A DNA stretch of 64,000 bases from CAZCEC01 sp964497615 (GCA_964497615.1 CAZCEC010000005.1:87900-151899); one strand, 5' to 3'; shown: positions 54,853 to 62,509, counted from the first letter of the stretch. The notes: generated by a model not told the origin, from the letters alone. Made by a program: numbers and translations.

Positions 54853-54874
54853 AGAACAATTGTCTCACATAGTT

Positions 54875-54906
54875 GAGCAGGCGGGAGACAGATATTCCCG
54901 CCTGCT
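54875..54906 (-). other. imperfect inverted repeat downstream of the 54,987 gene
   Basis: AGCAGGCGGGA pairs with TCCCGCCCTGCT (one bulged base) across a 9-nt loop. Lies next to the GCCNN array; possible terminator, without a T-run. Confidence 0.55.
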
Positions 54907-54916
54907 ACTTACTCTT

Positions 54917-54981
54917 GCCTTGCCGTGCCTGGCCTCACCAAGCCTCGCCATGCCCCGCCAGGCCTTGCCAGTCCGCGCCTC
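54917..54981 (-). repeat. 13-unit GCCNN pentanucleotide array (3' side of 54,987 gene)
   Basis: On the plus strand 13 consecutive 5-base units of form GCCNN (two variants: ACCAA, TCCGC) lie immediately after the gene's stop. Units read GCCTT, GCCGT, GCCTG, GCCTC and so on. Not a CRISPR (no constant repeat/spacer) and not coding. Confidence 0.85.
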
Positions 54982-54986
54982 AGCAT

Positions 54987-55571
54987 CTAGCCGCGCTTGA
55001 CGCGGAACAATCCGTGCGTTCCCGCTTTCTGCGGGCGCCAATCGCCAATGCCGATCGAGAAGCCAGCGCTCTCAATCAAGTTAATGATGGCCTCGGCCGA
55101 GATGACGCGTGGGTTGTGAAGGATTTCAAGCTCCATGCTCCAATCCACGTACTCAGCGCGGTACCGCAAGTCGGCCGTGCGCCCGCCAAGCCGCACGATG
55201 TCTTCTCGCATTTGGACCTTGCCCTTGATCGGCAGGATGTCGCCCATGATGTAAAACGCGCCGCGCGCTTGAACCTTAGTCATACCCCCAATGAATGAGC
55301 AGGCATCCACGCAGGCCTTCTTGATGCCGCTGGCCGGATATCCGGGTTCTCCGTTGGGCGTTAGGTACATGCTATCCTGGTAATCCTGTTCCGGATTCTT
55401 TGCCTCTTTGGCGCCCTGGGCTTTCTTCATTTGCTTGTCTAGCATCGCCTTCTTGCTGCGGTCGCTGAACCGATGACTGATAAGCGACGTTTCGCCGACG
55501 ATTGTCACCTTGAAGCGAGATGTTTCAATGGGCGGAATGCTGATTTCCTGCTGCTTTGGTGTGCTCTTCAT
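54987..55571 (-). CDS. phage-type protein of unknown function, flanked by GCCNN arrays
   Basis: About 194 aa. Begins MKSTPKQQEISIPPIETSRF; later SLISHRFSDRSKKAMLDKQ, PGYPASGIKKACVDACSF and the C-terminal GIGDWRPQKAGTHGLFRV. The last segment recalls the glycine-rich loop of RRM/RAMP-like folds, but I would not name a family. It occurs in phage and element gene sets I recognise only as hypothetical. ATG at 55,571 has a weak GGGAG upstream; an in-frame upstream start would translate part of the 5' array. Confidence 0.68.
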   Translation of the reverse strand: MKSTPKQQEISIPPIETSRFKVTIVGETSLISHRFSDRSKKAMLDKQMKKAQGAKEAKNPEQDYQDSMYLTPNGEPGYPASGIKKACVDACSFIGGMTKVQARGAFYIMGDILPIKGKVQMREDIVRLGGRTADLRYRAEYVDWSMELEILHNPRVISAEAIINLIESAGFSIGIGDWRPQKAGTHGLFRVKRG

Positions 55572-55595
55572 GTCTGTTTCTCCCGTTTGAATGTG

Positions 55596-55660
55596 TCCTC
55601 GCCATGCCAAGCCTTGCCACGCCCGGCCCGGCCTGACCAGGCCTCGCCGCGCATGGCCAC
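55596..55660 (-). repeat. 13-unit GCCNN pentanucleotide array (5' side of 54,987 gene)
   Basis: On the plus strand 13 units (variants TCCTC, ACCAG, GCATG) lie between the 55,671 gene and the 54,987 gene, about 25 nt before the latter's start. Same unit size and number as the 3' array. Confidence 0.85.
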
Positions 55661-55670
55661 AACTCCATAC

Positions 55671-56156
55671 CTAAACTACCTGAGCTTTGATGTTCTCGAA
55701 AGTGACGAACAGCGGCGCCAGTTCCTGGTACTGCTGATAGCGCTTGCGCCACTGCTCGAACTCGTGCAGCGCTTTGGCGATCACCTGCTTGCGCAGTTCT
55801 TCATCGCTCAGAACACGCGCCACTGCCGCGTAGGTACGTTCCGGTGGCTGTTCTGGCCGCTCGATAACGACGTTGTGGAAGGCACGCACTTCTTCTTCCA
55901 CATCATCTCTGACCACGACGACGTGGATATAGCGCAATAGCTCTCGCGCCTGGTTAATCCGGTAAGCGTCAGCGGCCACGCCATCATTCCACTCGAAATA
56001 TTCGTGCAACGGCGAGCGCTTCTTTTTGGCGTCGTCGTAGACCGCCTGCGGAGTTACGCTCCCGTCGCCTTCTTCGACGAGTGTCTCGATGCGTTCACCA
56101 TAGCGTTGGGCCTGTTCGTCAGTGATTGGTGATCCACGTGCTGCTCTAAAAACCAT
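55671..56156 (-). CDS. phage-type hypothetical protein
   Basis: 161 aa. Contains SPLHEYFEWNDGVAADAYRI and a helical C-terminus (KALHEFEQWRKRYQQYQEL). It accompanies the 54,987-type protein in phage-like gene sets by general resemblance; function unknown. ATG follows AGGAGG and motif G. Confidence 0.7.
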   Translation of the reverse strand: MVFRAARGSPITDEQAQRYGERIETLVEEGDGSVTPQAVYDDAKKKRSPLHEYFEWNDGVAADAYRINQARELLRYIHVVVVRDDVEEEVRAFHNVVIERPEQPPERTYAAVARVLSDEELRKQVIAKALHEFEQWRKRYQQYQELAPLFVTFENIKAQVV

Positions 56157-56187
56157 GTGATCCTCCTGGTGTTATGCTGTCAGTCAT

Positions 56188-56214
56188 AGAAACGCTCCGC
56201 TACGGCTGAGTTGA
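56188..56214 (-). promoter_or_regulatory. element motif TCAACT-N14-CGTTTCT, site G
   Basis: TCAACT (56,214-56,209), 14 nt, CGTTTCT (56,194-56,188), 31 nt before the 55,671 gene. It overlaps the stop codon of the upstream gene. Confidence 0.65.
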
Positions 56215-56556
56215 CGTTCCCATCAGCTTGAACGCGATCTTGCGCATGTCCTCCAGGTGACGCTCAGTCGCCTTCAGCGCGCCGGCGCTGCCAGTGCCTT
56301 CCGTCGGGCGTAGGCCGGCCTGCCACAGGTCGTCCATGAGCGTCTGCGCGGCTTCGTAGTTGAGGCGCAGGGTTGGCTCGATCATCGCGCCATCGGTGAT
56401 CGTCTCAAATGTCAGGTTGGTCGCCACGGCCTGGCGGATCCCGTCCGCATCGCGGGCAGTCACCAGGATCTCGACGGCGGCGTGCCAGGGGGCGGCCTGG
56501 GCACGGGCTTGAATGGCACGGTGGGTGGTCACCGGATTAACGTGTTCATTCGGCAT
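56200..56556 (-). CDS. hypothetical phage-type protein
   Basis: About 118 aa. Starts MPNEHVNPVTTHRAIQARA; C-terminal helix TERHLEDMRKIAFKLMG. ATG at 56,556 is chosen for GGAGT upstream; a longer start at 56,571 is possible. Overlaps the upstream gene by 11 bases. No function visible. Confidence 0.62.
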   Translation of the reverse strand: MPNEHVNPVTTHRAIQARAQAAPWHAAVEILVTARDADGIRQAVATNLTFETITDGAMIEPTLRLNYEAAQTLMDDLWQAGLRPTEGTGSAGALKATERHLEDMRKIAFKLMGTSTQP

Positions 56557-57211
56557 CGTTCGGGACTCCATTCTCGGCGAAGTAGTGGGCCGGTACGTCC
56601 AGCAGGGGTGCGATCTCGGTCTGGGCCGCGGCCGTCAACTCCCGATAGCGGTCTCGCGCTTCCGCTTCGTCGTTCAGCAACCGCGTCCATTTGGAGCAAT
56701 CACCATGATCGAAGTAAGGGTTGTCTCCCCAATCCTTCTGGCTACAGACGTCGCACACTTCACGGTGTGTGTCGAACATGCCGCCAAGTTCCAGGACGAG
56801 GGCCGCAGCTTGCAGGGCATCATTGGCTGAGCGCAAGGCCCGCCGCATTTCACGTAGCAGAGTCGCGGGCGTCTTGCCGTCCTGCCAGCGGATCGTCAAG
56901 ACTATGGGACGGAAGGGATGTTCGCGGGTGAGGCGCGGCATCATCGTGACTTCCAGGAAGTTGCGCGACTGATTCAAACTCAGCAGGGCGGCGGCCTGTT
57001 GCGCAAGGGCGAAGATCGCTTCTCCCTGATCGACCATCGTCACCTCGAAGTGATTTCGTTGGCCATCCTGGCTGAAGCCGGCTCGATGCAGGCCCAGTTT
57101 GTCATACCCTCCGGCTTTCACCGCCTGGTCGGTGCGGCGCTCGATCCACCAGTGACCGGCGCGGTCGAATATGTCGCCGACTATCTCAATGATGCGCTTG
57201 GCTGAGTTCAT
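56546..57211 (-). CDS. hypothetical protein
   Basis: About 221 aa. MNSAKRIIEIVGDIFDRAGH opens a mostly helical protein with a Cys pair near the middle (CDVCSQKDWG). ATG at 57,211 has GGGAG upstream; an earlier in-frame start at 57,235 exists. No family recognised. Confidence 0.62.
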   Translation of the reverse strand: MNSAKRIIEIVGDIFDRAGHWWIERRTDQAVKAGGYDKLGLHRAGFSQDGQRNHFEVTMVDQGEAIFALAQQAAALLSLNQSRNFLEVTMMPRLTREHPFRPIVLTIRWQDGKTPATLLREMRRALRSANDALQAAALVLELGGMFDTHREVCDVCSQKDWGDNPYFDHGDCSKWTRLLNDEAEARDRYRELTAAAQTEIAPLLDVPAHYFAENGVPNDAE

Positions 57212-57224
57212 GTGTCGTGTCTCC

Positions 57225-58076
57225 CTAGATTCCAAGTGACAAGTTCACAGGCTCGGCGGCTGGATCGCCGGCACGAGCCAGGGCTGAGGCGACGCGCAAC
57301 GCGTGGCTATTCAACCCGTAAAGCATGCAGTTGATGCGGCACATGCGGACGCAGGTGGCGTCGATGTCCTGGCCGCTGAACCGGACCAGGCCGAGCTCGA
57401 TCATCCAGCGCGGGTAGGTGCTGGCGCAGGCCAGGAGCATGACGCCGGACCCCACGGCAGGGTCGCTCACGGTCACGGGTTCGTAGTGCTCGATGCAGGC
57501 CGGCACGACGCGCTGCAGGTACCAGTCCAGCGCCTCCTGCCCCTCCAGGCGCAGGGCGACGGCGGTCACCAGGGCGGCCTGGGCCAGCGGCGACTGTGCG
57601 ATCGCGGCCTTGAGCCGGTCGTGCACGAGCTGGCCGCCGTCGCCGGTCATCTCGGCCATGGCGCGGGCGATGGGCCAGGGCGTGAAATACTGGCCGGCTG
57701 ATCTGCTTGGCCATCCCCACGCCATATAGACTTGCCCCAGCAAGTCCTGATAAGTCGGCTGGCCGCCGTCGTACGCGCCCTCGACCAGGATGCCGAACGC
57801 CTCCACGAAACGCTCCCACACCCAGACGCGGTCGCCGTAGCGCTTGCGCAGCCGCGTGAACAGGTCGAGCACTTCGGGCGAGTCCTTGGCCAGCCGGCCG
57901 GCGCTTCGGGCGCTGGCGGCGTGGGCGGGCATCATCTGGAAGGTCGCCTCGACCAGCTCGAGCCAGTCTTCGAAGACGTCATCCTGCTGGATGCCGGTCG
58001 CCGTGATCTGGTCCAGGGCCTTGACGATGCGGCGGCCGTGCGGGTCGGCGGGGAGCTCACGCTGGCGCGGCGCCAT
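57225..58076 (-). CDS. N6-adenine DNA methylase-like protein lacking NPPY
   Basis: 283 aa. Contains GQYFTPWPIARAMAEM (about residue 125), SAM motif I SDPAVGSGVMLLAC (about 208) and GQDIDATCVRMCRINCMLYGLN, as in type I HsdM subunits. The catalytic NPPY/F motif, expected after this, is absent because the protein ends soon after. It is either truncated, inactive or acts with a partner. Overlaps the preceding gene by 20 bases. Confidence 0.78.
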   Translation of the reverse strand: MAPRQRELPADPHGRRIVKALDQITATGIQQDDVFEDWLELVEATFQMMPAHAASARSAGRLAKDSPEVLDLFTRLRKRYGDRVWVWERFVEAFGILVEGAYDGGQPTYQDLLGQVYMAWGWPSRSAGQYFTPWPIARAMAEMTGDGGQLVHDRLKAAIAQSPLAQAALVTAVALRLEGQEALDWYLQRVVPACIEHYEPVTVSDPAVGSGVMLLACASTYPRWMIELGLVRFSGQDIDATCVRMCRINCMLYGLNSHALRVASALARAGDPAAEPVNLSLGI

Positions 58077-58335
58077 GGGTGATGTCGAGCGGCAGGCGGC
58101 AGGCGACGACGGCGCCGATCGCGCCAGGCTCCAGGCTCGCCAGCGCGGCCTCGGCCTCGGCGCGGGTCAGGGTCAGGTTCTGGCATCGCGGGCACCAGTA
58201 GCGCCACGTCGCCAGGAAGGAGCGGCTGGGCTCGTCGCGGGGCGTGAGCACGACCAGCCGCTCGCCGTCGCGCGGGCACAGGGCGGCCGCGTCGGCGGCA
58301 GGCGTAAGGTTGAAAGACAATTCCGGGGTGTTCAC
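58057..58335 (-). CDS. small zinc-ribbon protein
   Basis: About 92 aa, GTG start overlapping the preceding stop (GTGA). WCPRCQN supplies one CxxC and CPRDGE another Cys. Unknown function. Confidence 0.6.
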   Translation of the reverse strand: MNTPELSFNLTPAADAAALCPRDGERLVVLTPRDEPSRSFLATWRYWCPRCQNLTLTRAEAEAALASLEPGAIGAVVACRLPLDITHGAAPA

Positions 58336-58592
58336 TTCTGCCTCCCCGCCCTGACCCACAGCACGACGGCGATCACGACGACGACGTTGAAGACAACGAA
58401 CCGCCAACCGTGGCCGGCGGCCGCGGCGGCGATACCCACGGCCCACCAGATGAGACACACGATCAGCGCGGCGAACGGCCCCCAGGCGCGGCGCTGCTCA
58501 TACCTGACGCGGCGCTCGGCCAGCGCGACCCGCTCGTCGATGAGCTCGCGCTCGATCCGGTCGATGTCCTTAAACACTTCCTGATGGTTCAT
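58332..58592 (-). CDS. small two-helix membrane protein
   Basis: 86 aa. A charged N-terminal helix (VFKDIDRIERELIDERVAL) is followed by two membrane helices (FAALIVCLIWWAVGIAAAA and FVVFNVVVVIAVVLWVRA). Starts inside the previous stop (ATGA). Confidence 0.68.
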   Translation of the reverse strand: MNHQEVFKDIDRIERELIDERVALAERRVRYEQRRAWGPFAALIVCLIWWAVGIAAAAAGHGWRFVVFNVVVVIAVVLWVRAGRQK

Positions 58593-58930
58593 TCCAACTG
58601 TCTCCCTTCTGCCTTGGCGATGGCGGCGCGGACGAGGCGCAGCGTGGTGCTGCGCTCCTCAGGTCGGCCGGCCTGCGCGTTGATCTCGACGTGATGGGCT
58701 TCGATGGCCTTGAGCGCGGCCAGCATTTCAGGTGCCGCGGCTATCAGTCGGCCATTGGCGTCATGCTCTTGAACGGTGCCGCCGCATTGCAGGACCTGGT
58801 TCCGGGTCCGAATGCGGGGCCTGACGATGGTTCGGTACTCGGCGCTGTACGGCTTTGGCTGGACAGCGCCGAAAACAGCGCCGTCGCGGTAGATCCAGGG
58901 GCCAGGGGTGGGCTGAGCGTCATCGGGCAT
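58589..58930 (-). CDS. phage-type hypothetical protein (TPGPW...AAPEML family)
   Basis: 113 aa. TPGPW near residue 8 and NGRLIAAAPEMLAALKAIE are typical of a very widespread small phage protein of unknown function. ATG follows AAAGGA and motif D. Confidence 0.75.
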   Translation of the reverse strand: MPDDAQPTPGPWIYRDGAVFGAVQPKPYSAEYRTIVRPRIRTRNQVLQCGGTVQEHDANGRLIAAAPEMLAALKAIEAHHVEINAQAGRPEERSTTLRLVRAAIAKAEGRQLE

Positions 58931-58947
58931 GGTGATCCGTCCTTTCG

Positions 58948-59439
58948 CTACGTCCTGACAGAAACGGCGGACGGCGCGGGAGTTGACCGAACCTGGCTCA
59001 AGACATCCCCGTAGCCGGCGCGGTCATAGGCGTCGTCTCGGGCGGCTCTGTAGCCGGCGTGCTGCAAGCCGCCGAACCCGTGCCGGTACTTGCGCGCGCC
59101 CTTCCCCGAACCCCACACGATAGGCAGGGTCAGGCCTTGCCGGGACAAGCGCAGAACGTCCTGGACGGTCGCGCGGCCGTAGCGGACGCCGGCGAAGTAG
59201 TCGCCGGCGCCCAGGTCGGCGCGGTCCCACAGAGTCGGGTCGATGATCCGGCCGGCCAGCTCGATCCAGCCGTGCTCGATGGCAATGCCGGGCGGTATCA
59301 CCAGCCACCCTTCCACGTACTCGGCGGCCGGGTCGCCGAGGGCGGCCAGGGCCTTGAAGGCGTTGTGCCAGCACTGGCGGGGGGCGGCCTCCACGAGGCC
59401 GGCGAGGCGCTCGCCGGCGGCGCGGTTGAGGGTTGTCAT
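58948..59439 (-). CDS. hypothetical protein
   Basis: 163 aa. CWHNAFKAL and GWLVIPPGIAIEHGWIEL near the N-terminus suggest a papain-like or transglutaminase-like Cys/His fold; this is weak. The 3' end overlaps motif D, so the last residues may have been fixed by promoter evolution. Two bases after the preceding stop. Confidence 0.65.
   Translation of the reverse strand: MTTLNRAAGERLAGLVEAAPRQCWHNAFKALAALGDPAAEYVEGWLVIPPGIAIEHGWIELAGRIIDPTLWDRADLGAGDYFAGVRYGRATVQDVLRLSRQGLTLPIVWGSGKGARKYRHGFGGLQHAGYRAARDDAYDRAGYGDVLSQVRSTPAPSAVSVRT
58960..58986 (-). promoter_or_regulatory. element motif TCAACT-N14-CGTTTCT, site D
   Basis: TCAACT (58,986-58,981), 14 nt, CGTTTCT (58,966-58,960), 29 nt before the 58,589 gene; it lies within the 3' coding end of the upstream gene. 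Confidence 0.65.
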
Positions 59440-59441
59440 GG

Positions 59442-60686
59442 CTAGATCTCCAGGCTGGCGAAGCGGTTGCTGACGGTGGTGTTCTCGGCCTCGGTCTCGG
59501 CGATGGCGATGATGCCTTCCAGCGTCTCGCGGATCGTCGGCACGTCGCGCTCGGCGGTGTCCTTGGTGCGCTCGCGGCCGACCGGGCCGATGGCGGACTT
59601 GAGCTCGGACAGCCTGGCGCGCAACTTCTCGTCGCTGCCCACGCTCATCAGGTCGAAGAACTCCAGGAGCCCCGCGCCCTGCTCGGCGATCTTGCCGCGC
59701 ACGAACCCCGACTTGCGCACGCTCTCCAGCATCGACTCGGCGCTCTTGATGATCCGGGCGCGCAGGGCGTTGACGACTTCGTCCAGGGGGCTGCCCATTT
59801 CGGCCAGCCGCTTGCGGGCGTGCTCCAGCTCGGCTTGGCGCATGGCGTCGATGCGGGCGCGGGCCTGCTGCTCGGCTTCGTACTCGGCGCGGGCGCGGGC
59901 GTCGGCCTGGACGCGCAGCTCGTCGCGCTGGGCGCGGGCGCGCTCGGCGTCCAGCAGCTCGGCCTCCAGGTCGGCCTCGTCGCTGACCAGGGCGGTGCGG
60001 TAGTCCACCACCAGGCCGTCCTTGATCTGCTGGCGGGACGGCATCTGGCCCACAGCGCGGCCGGCCACGAACTCGGCGTAGTCCGACTCGGTCGCGTACT
60101 TGCGGCCGCCGACCGTGACAGACGTGTAGCCCTGGGCGGAGATGTCCTTCCAGGCGCGCCGGCCGATCTGGCGGAACTCGCCGGCTAGGTCCTGCACGAA
60201 ACCCTCATAGCAGTCCAGGATGTCGGTCTTGACGGCTTCCATCTCGCCGGCCAGCCGATCCCACTCGGCGCGCCACTCGGCGTAGGCCGTGAAGGGGATC
60301 CAACGGAAGGGCGCGAAAGCCTTGATCTCGCTGTAGCTGTACTGCTCCAGGGTCTGGCGAAGGCGGGTCTCGATGGAGCGCAGGCGTTTGACGTACAGGG
60401 CGGGGATCAGGAGCTTGACGCCGCCGCTGAGGCGCTGGTGGCGGATGTCCTGGTCGGCGATGCCCCACTCCGCCCAGGTGGCGGCGCGCTGGAACATGCT
60501 CGTGCCGCGGATGTCGATGTCCACCAGGATGCCCAGGCTGCGGAGCTGGCGGAGCTGCATGCGCACGTTCCCGATAGCGCCGGCGTCCAGGCCCAGGAGC
60601 CGGGCCGCCTCGTCGCGGCGGAACTCAAAGTCTCGGTTAGTTGTGGCTGTCTTCTTCCCCTTCGGGGACGTTCCTGTCTTCGGCAT
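59442..60686 (-). CDS. long coiled-coil protein, possibly DUF3150-like
   Basis: 414 aa. The N-terminal ~90 residues may hold a helix-turn-helix (ARLLGLDAGAIGNVRMQLR). The central part (LLIPALYVKRLRSIETRLRQ, then IKAFAPFRWIPFTAYAEW) loosely resembles DUF3150 proteins that occur with AAA+ genes. A long charged coiled coil runs from about residue 205 to 290. Unknown role; may partner the AAA+ ATPase. Confidence 0.65.
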   Translation of the reverse strand: MPKTGTSPKGKKTATTNRDFEFRRDEAARLLGLDAGAIGNVRMQLRQLRSLGILVDIDIRGTSMFQRAATWAEWGIADQDIRHQRLSGGVKLLIPALYVKRLRSIETRLRQTLEQYSYSEIKAFAPFRWIPFTAYAEWRAEWDRLAGEMEAVKTDILDCYEGFVQDLAGEFRQIGRRAWKDISAQGYTSVTVGGRKYATESDYAEFVAGRAVGQMPSRQQIKDGLVVDYRTALVSDEADLEAELLDAERARAQRDELRVQADARARAEYEAEQQARARIDAMRQAELEHARKRLAEMGSPLDEVVNALRARIIKSAESMLESVRKSGFVRGKIAEQGAGLLEFFDLMSVGSDEKLRARLSELKSAIGPVGRERTKDTAERDVPTIRETLEGIIAIAETEAENTTVSNRFASLEI

Positions 60687-60718
60687 GGTGGCTGTCCTGT
60701 GAGAACGGATGTAGTCAC

Positions 60719-60745
60719 AGAAACGGCGGACAGACGTCGAGTTGA
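60719..60745 (-). promoter_or_regulatory. element motif TCAACT-N14-CGTTTCT, site C
   Basis: TCAACT (60,745-60,740), 14 nt, CGTTTCT (60,725-60,719), 32 nt before the 59,442 gene; here separate from the terminator at 60,779-60,801. Confidence 0.7.
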
Positions 60746-60778
60746 TGTGTGGGCTTGTCTTCCCAAGCGCATGGAATC

Positions 60779-60801
60779 AAAAGGCCGCCCGGAGGCGGCC
60801 T
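60779..60801 (-). terminator. intrinsic terminator
   Basis: AGGCCGCC / GGCGGCCT 8-bp stem with 4-nt loop, then TTTTGATT on the minus strand. Ends the 61,962-60,807 unit. Confidence 0.85.
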
Positions 60802-60806
60802 GTGTA

Positions 60807-60911
60807 TCAAGTGCGGCGGGGCCAGTACAGCGCGGCGATCGCGCCGCCGGTCACGCCGGCCAGCAGGACGGCGAGGGCGATGGCCAGCGCCGCCAGGTCG
60901 GTCGCAGTCAC
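60807..60911 (-). CDS. 34-aa single-helix membrane microprotein
   Basis: GTG start overlapping the preceding stop (GTGA). One membrane helix (AIALAVLLAGVTGGAIAALYW) and an Arg-rich end. Very short; supported by overlap and hydrophobicity only. Confidence 0.5.
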   Translation of the reverse strand: MTATDLAALAIALAVLLAGVTGGAIAALYWPRRT

Positions 60912-61600
60912 TTGAACTCCTCGGCCAGGCGGTCGAGATTGCGGACGCCCTGCGCCAGGTCGCCGCCGGCTTCGCGCAGCACGTCGGCGGCGACGGCGCG
61001 GTCGATGCGGAACAGGTTGACGAGTTGCCAATAGAGCGTGACGCTCGGCTGGACGCCGTCCAGGTCCAGCGCGGCTGCGGGCTTATCCAGCGCGCGGAGG
61101 CGGGCGTCCTTGGTGGGGTCGTACTTCTCCGGCCGGCCGTTGGCTGCCGCAGGTGCCTGGCCGGGCGCTGGAAGCTGCTTAGCCGCGGCCGGGGCTTCGA
61201 TCGCGCCGGCCGACTCGGCTGCGCTGCGGACAGCGGTCTCGGCCTTGCGGCCCATCGGCTCGGCCTCGCCCGGCTTCTTGAACGTCACCAGCCGGACGTA
61301 GCGGGTCTTGCCGTCGCCGTCCTTGCCGTCAGGGCGCGAGAACCAGACCGCCTCGCCGAACTTGTTGTCGGGGGCGCGGCGGGTCCACAGGTACCCGCCC
61401 CACCGGACGGTCGCGGCGCCGTACTCGTCGGACGTGACGACCTGCGCGCCCATGCCGGCCCAGTCGAAGCCGGGGTACTCGCCGATGGTGCGCACGAAGT
61501 TGGGGGCCTTGGGCGCGTTGGCCAGGGCGATCACCTCGGCCGCGTCGGCCAGGCGTGTGAGCTGGTGGAGGAGCTGGTTGAACTTCTTCTCGTCAATCAT
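60908..61600 (-). CDS. hypothetical phage-type protein
   Basis: 230 aa. EYPGFDWAGMGAQVV, YLWTRRAPDNKFGEAVWFSR and RLVTFKKPGEAEPMG form a domain seen in phage proteins of unknown function, followed by an Ala/Pro-rich linker and a helical C-terminus. GAAAGGA ribosome site. Confidence 0.65.
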   Translation of the reverse strand: MIDEKKFNQLLHQLTRLADAAEVIALANAPKAPNFVRTIGEYPGFDWAGMGAQVVTSDEYGAATVRWGGYLWTRRAPDNKFGEAVWFSRPDGKDGDGKTRYVRLVTFKKPGEAEPMGRKAETAVRSAAESAGAIEAPAAAKQLPAPGQAPAAANGRPEKYDPTKDARLRALDKPAAALDLDGVQPSVTLYWQLVNLFRIDRAVAADVLREAGGDLAQGVRNLDRLAEEFK

Positions 61601-61620
61601 GGGGCTGTCCTTTCGGGTTA

Positions 61621-61962
61621 TTACTGCACGGGGCCGACCGCGCCGCAGACGACCTCGGCGAAGACGCGGCGGGTGGCGCGCTCGTAGTCGTCGGTCTCGG
61701 TGACGGGCTCGGCGTCGCTCTGCACCCAGCGGCCGGCGCCGGTGGTGCCGTGCCAGGCGTAGCCGAGGTTGGCGAGGGTCTCGGCCATGTAGGTCAGGTC
61801 GAAGTCCTCGCCGGCCAGCAGCCGCGCCTGGGCGGCGATGCGCGGCAGGTCGGCGGCCAGGGTGACGGCGACCTCGGGCGTGACGGCGATCCGCACGCCG
61901 TCGCCCATGATGTAGACCACCCCGGCCGAGGCCGCGGCGTAGAGCGTCTTGTGCTTGTTCAC
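61621..61962 (-). CDS. hypothetical protein
   Basis: 113 aa, GTG start after a good GAGAAAGGAG. Short beta segments at the N-terminus (YAAASAGVVYIMG) and a helical middle. No known family. Confidence 0.58.
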   Translation of the reverse strand: MNKHKTLYAAASAGVVYIMGDGVRIAVTPEVAVTLAADLPRIAAQARLLAGEDFDLTYMAETLANLGYAWHGTTGAGRWVQSDAEPVTETDDYERATRRVFAEVVCGAVGPVQ

Positions 61963-61995
61963 GGGAAGCTCCTTTCTCCGATCATGAAGTTGACA

Positions 61996-62041
61996 GGAAG
62001 AGAAACGCACACGGCCCGCGGAATTGAATGCGGGCCGTGTG
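61996..62041 (-). terminator. intrinsic terminator containing promoter-like motif F
   Basis: CACACGGCCCGC / GCGGGCCGTGTG 12-bp perfect stem, 10-nt loop with TCAATT, then GTTTCTCTT on the minus strand. Confidence 0.8.
62001..62027 (-). promoter_or_regulatory. element motif TCAAYT-N14-CGTTTCT, site F
   Basis: TCAATT (62,027-62,022), 14 nt, CGTTTCT (62,007-62,001), 38 nt before the 61,621 gene. Confidence 0.6.
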
Positions 62042-62065
62042 AAGTTACGGGGGCAAACGCAGGGG

Positions 62066-62317
62066 CTAAAGGAGACCGAGCGCGAGTATGAGCACCAGAA
62101 CGGCCAGGCCGGCCAGGGCGGCCATGCGCAGGATCGAGCGCAGCGTGCCGCGCTTGACTGCTTGGCTCGGGTGGTTGTGGTAGACCACCATGCCCCGCGG
62201 CCCATAGACCTTGACGGTCGCGCCGTTGCGCTCGATCCGCACGACGTCTGGATGGTTCGTGATGGCGGCGTCCACTTCGCGGTAGGTCGTGCAGCGATCG
62301 AGCGTTCGGCGGGTCAT
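62066..62317 (-). CDS. hypothetical protein with C-terminal membrane helix
   Basis: 83 aa. A basic soluble N-terminus (MTRRTLDRCTTYREVDAAIT) and a C-terminal helix (AALAGLAVLVLILALGLL). Overlaps the preceding gene by 4 bases. Confidence 0.6.
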   Translation of the reverse strand: MTRRTLDRCTTYREVDAAITNHPDVVRIERNGATVKVYGPRGMVVYHNHPSQAVKRGTLRSILRMAALAGLAVLVLILALGLL

Positions 62318-62508
62318 GCCGGCACCTCGCTCTCAGGATCGGGGGCCGCGGGCGAGTCGTACACGGCCGCCGGGTAAATGCCGTAGGCGACGAGCCGGCA
62401 GTCGTCGCCGCGTTCGGCGAGCAATGCCTTGATTTGCGAGACAACCCAGGAGGCGGTCGCGCTGTCGGGCACGCGGATCTCGGCGTCGATCACAGTCTCG
62501 GCGCTCAC
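62314..62508 (-). CDS. small hypothetical protein
   Basis: 64 aa, acidic, ending PAAPDPESEVPA. Start lies 1 base after the sigma-factor stop; stop overlaps the next start. Confidence 0.55.
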   Translation of the reverse strand: MSAETVIDAEIRVPDSATASWVVSQIKALLAERGDDCRLVAYGIYPAAVYDSPAAPDPESEVPA

Positions 62509-62509
62509 G

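Noticed and set aside
54843..54865. Eighth copy of the TCAACT motif before the 54,571 gene
   Set aside because: TCAACT is present, but no CGTTTCT lies 14 nt away.
54917..55660. CRISPR array
   Set aside because: Units are 5 bases long with no constant repeat/spacer pattern, and no cas genes are present.
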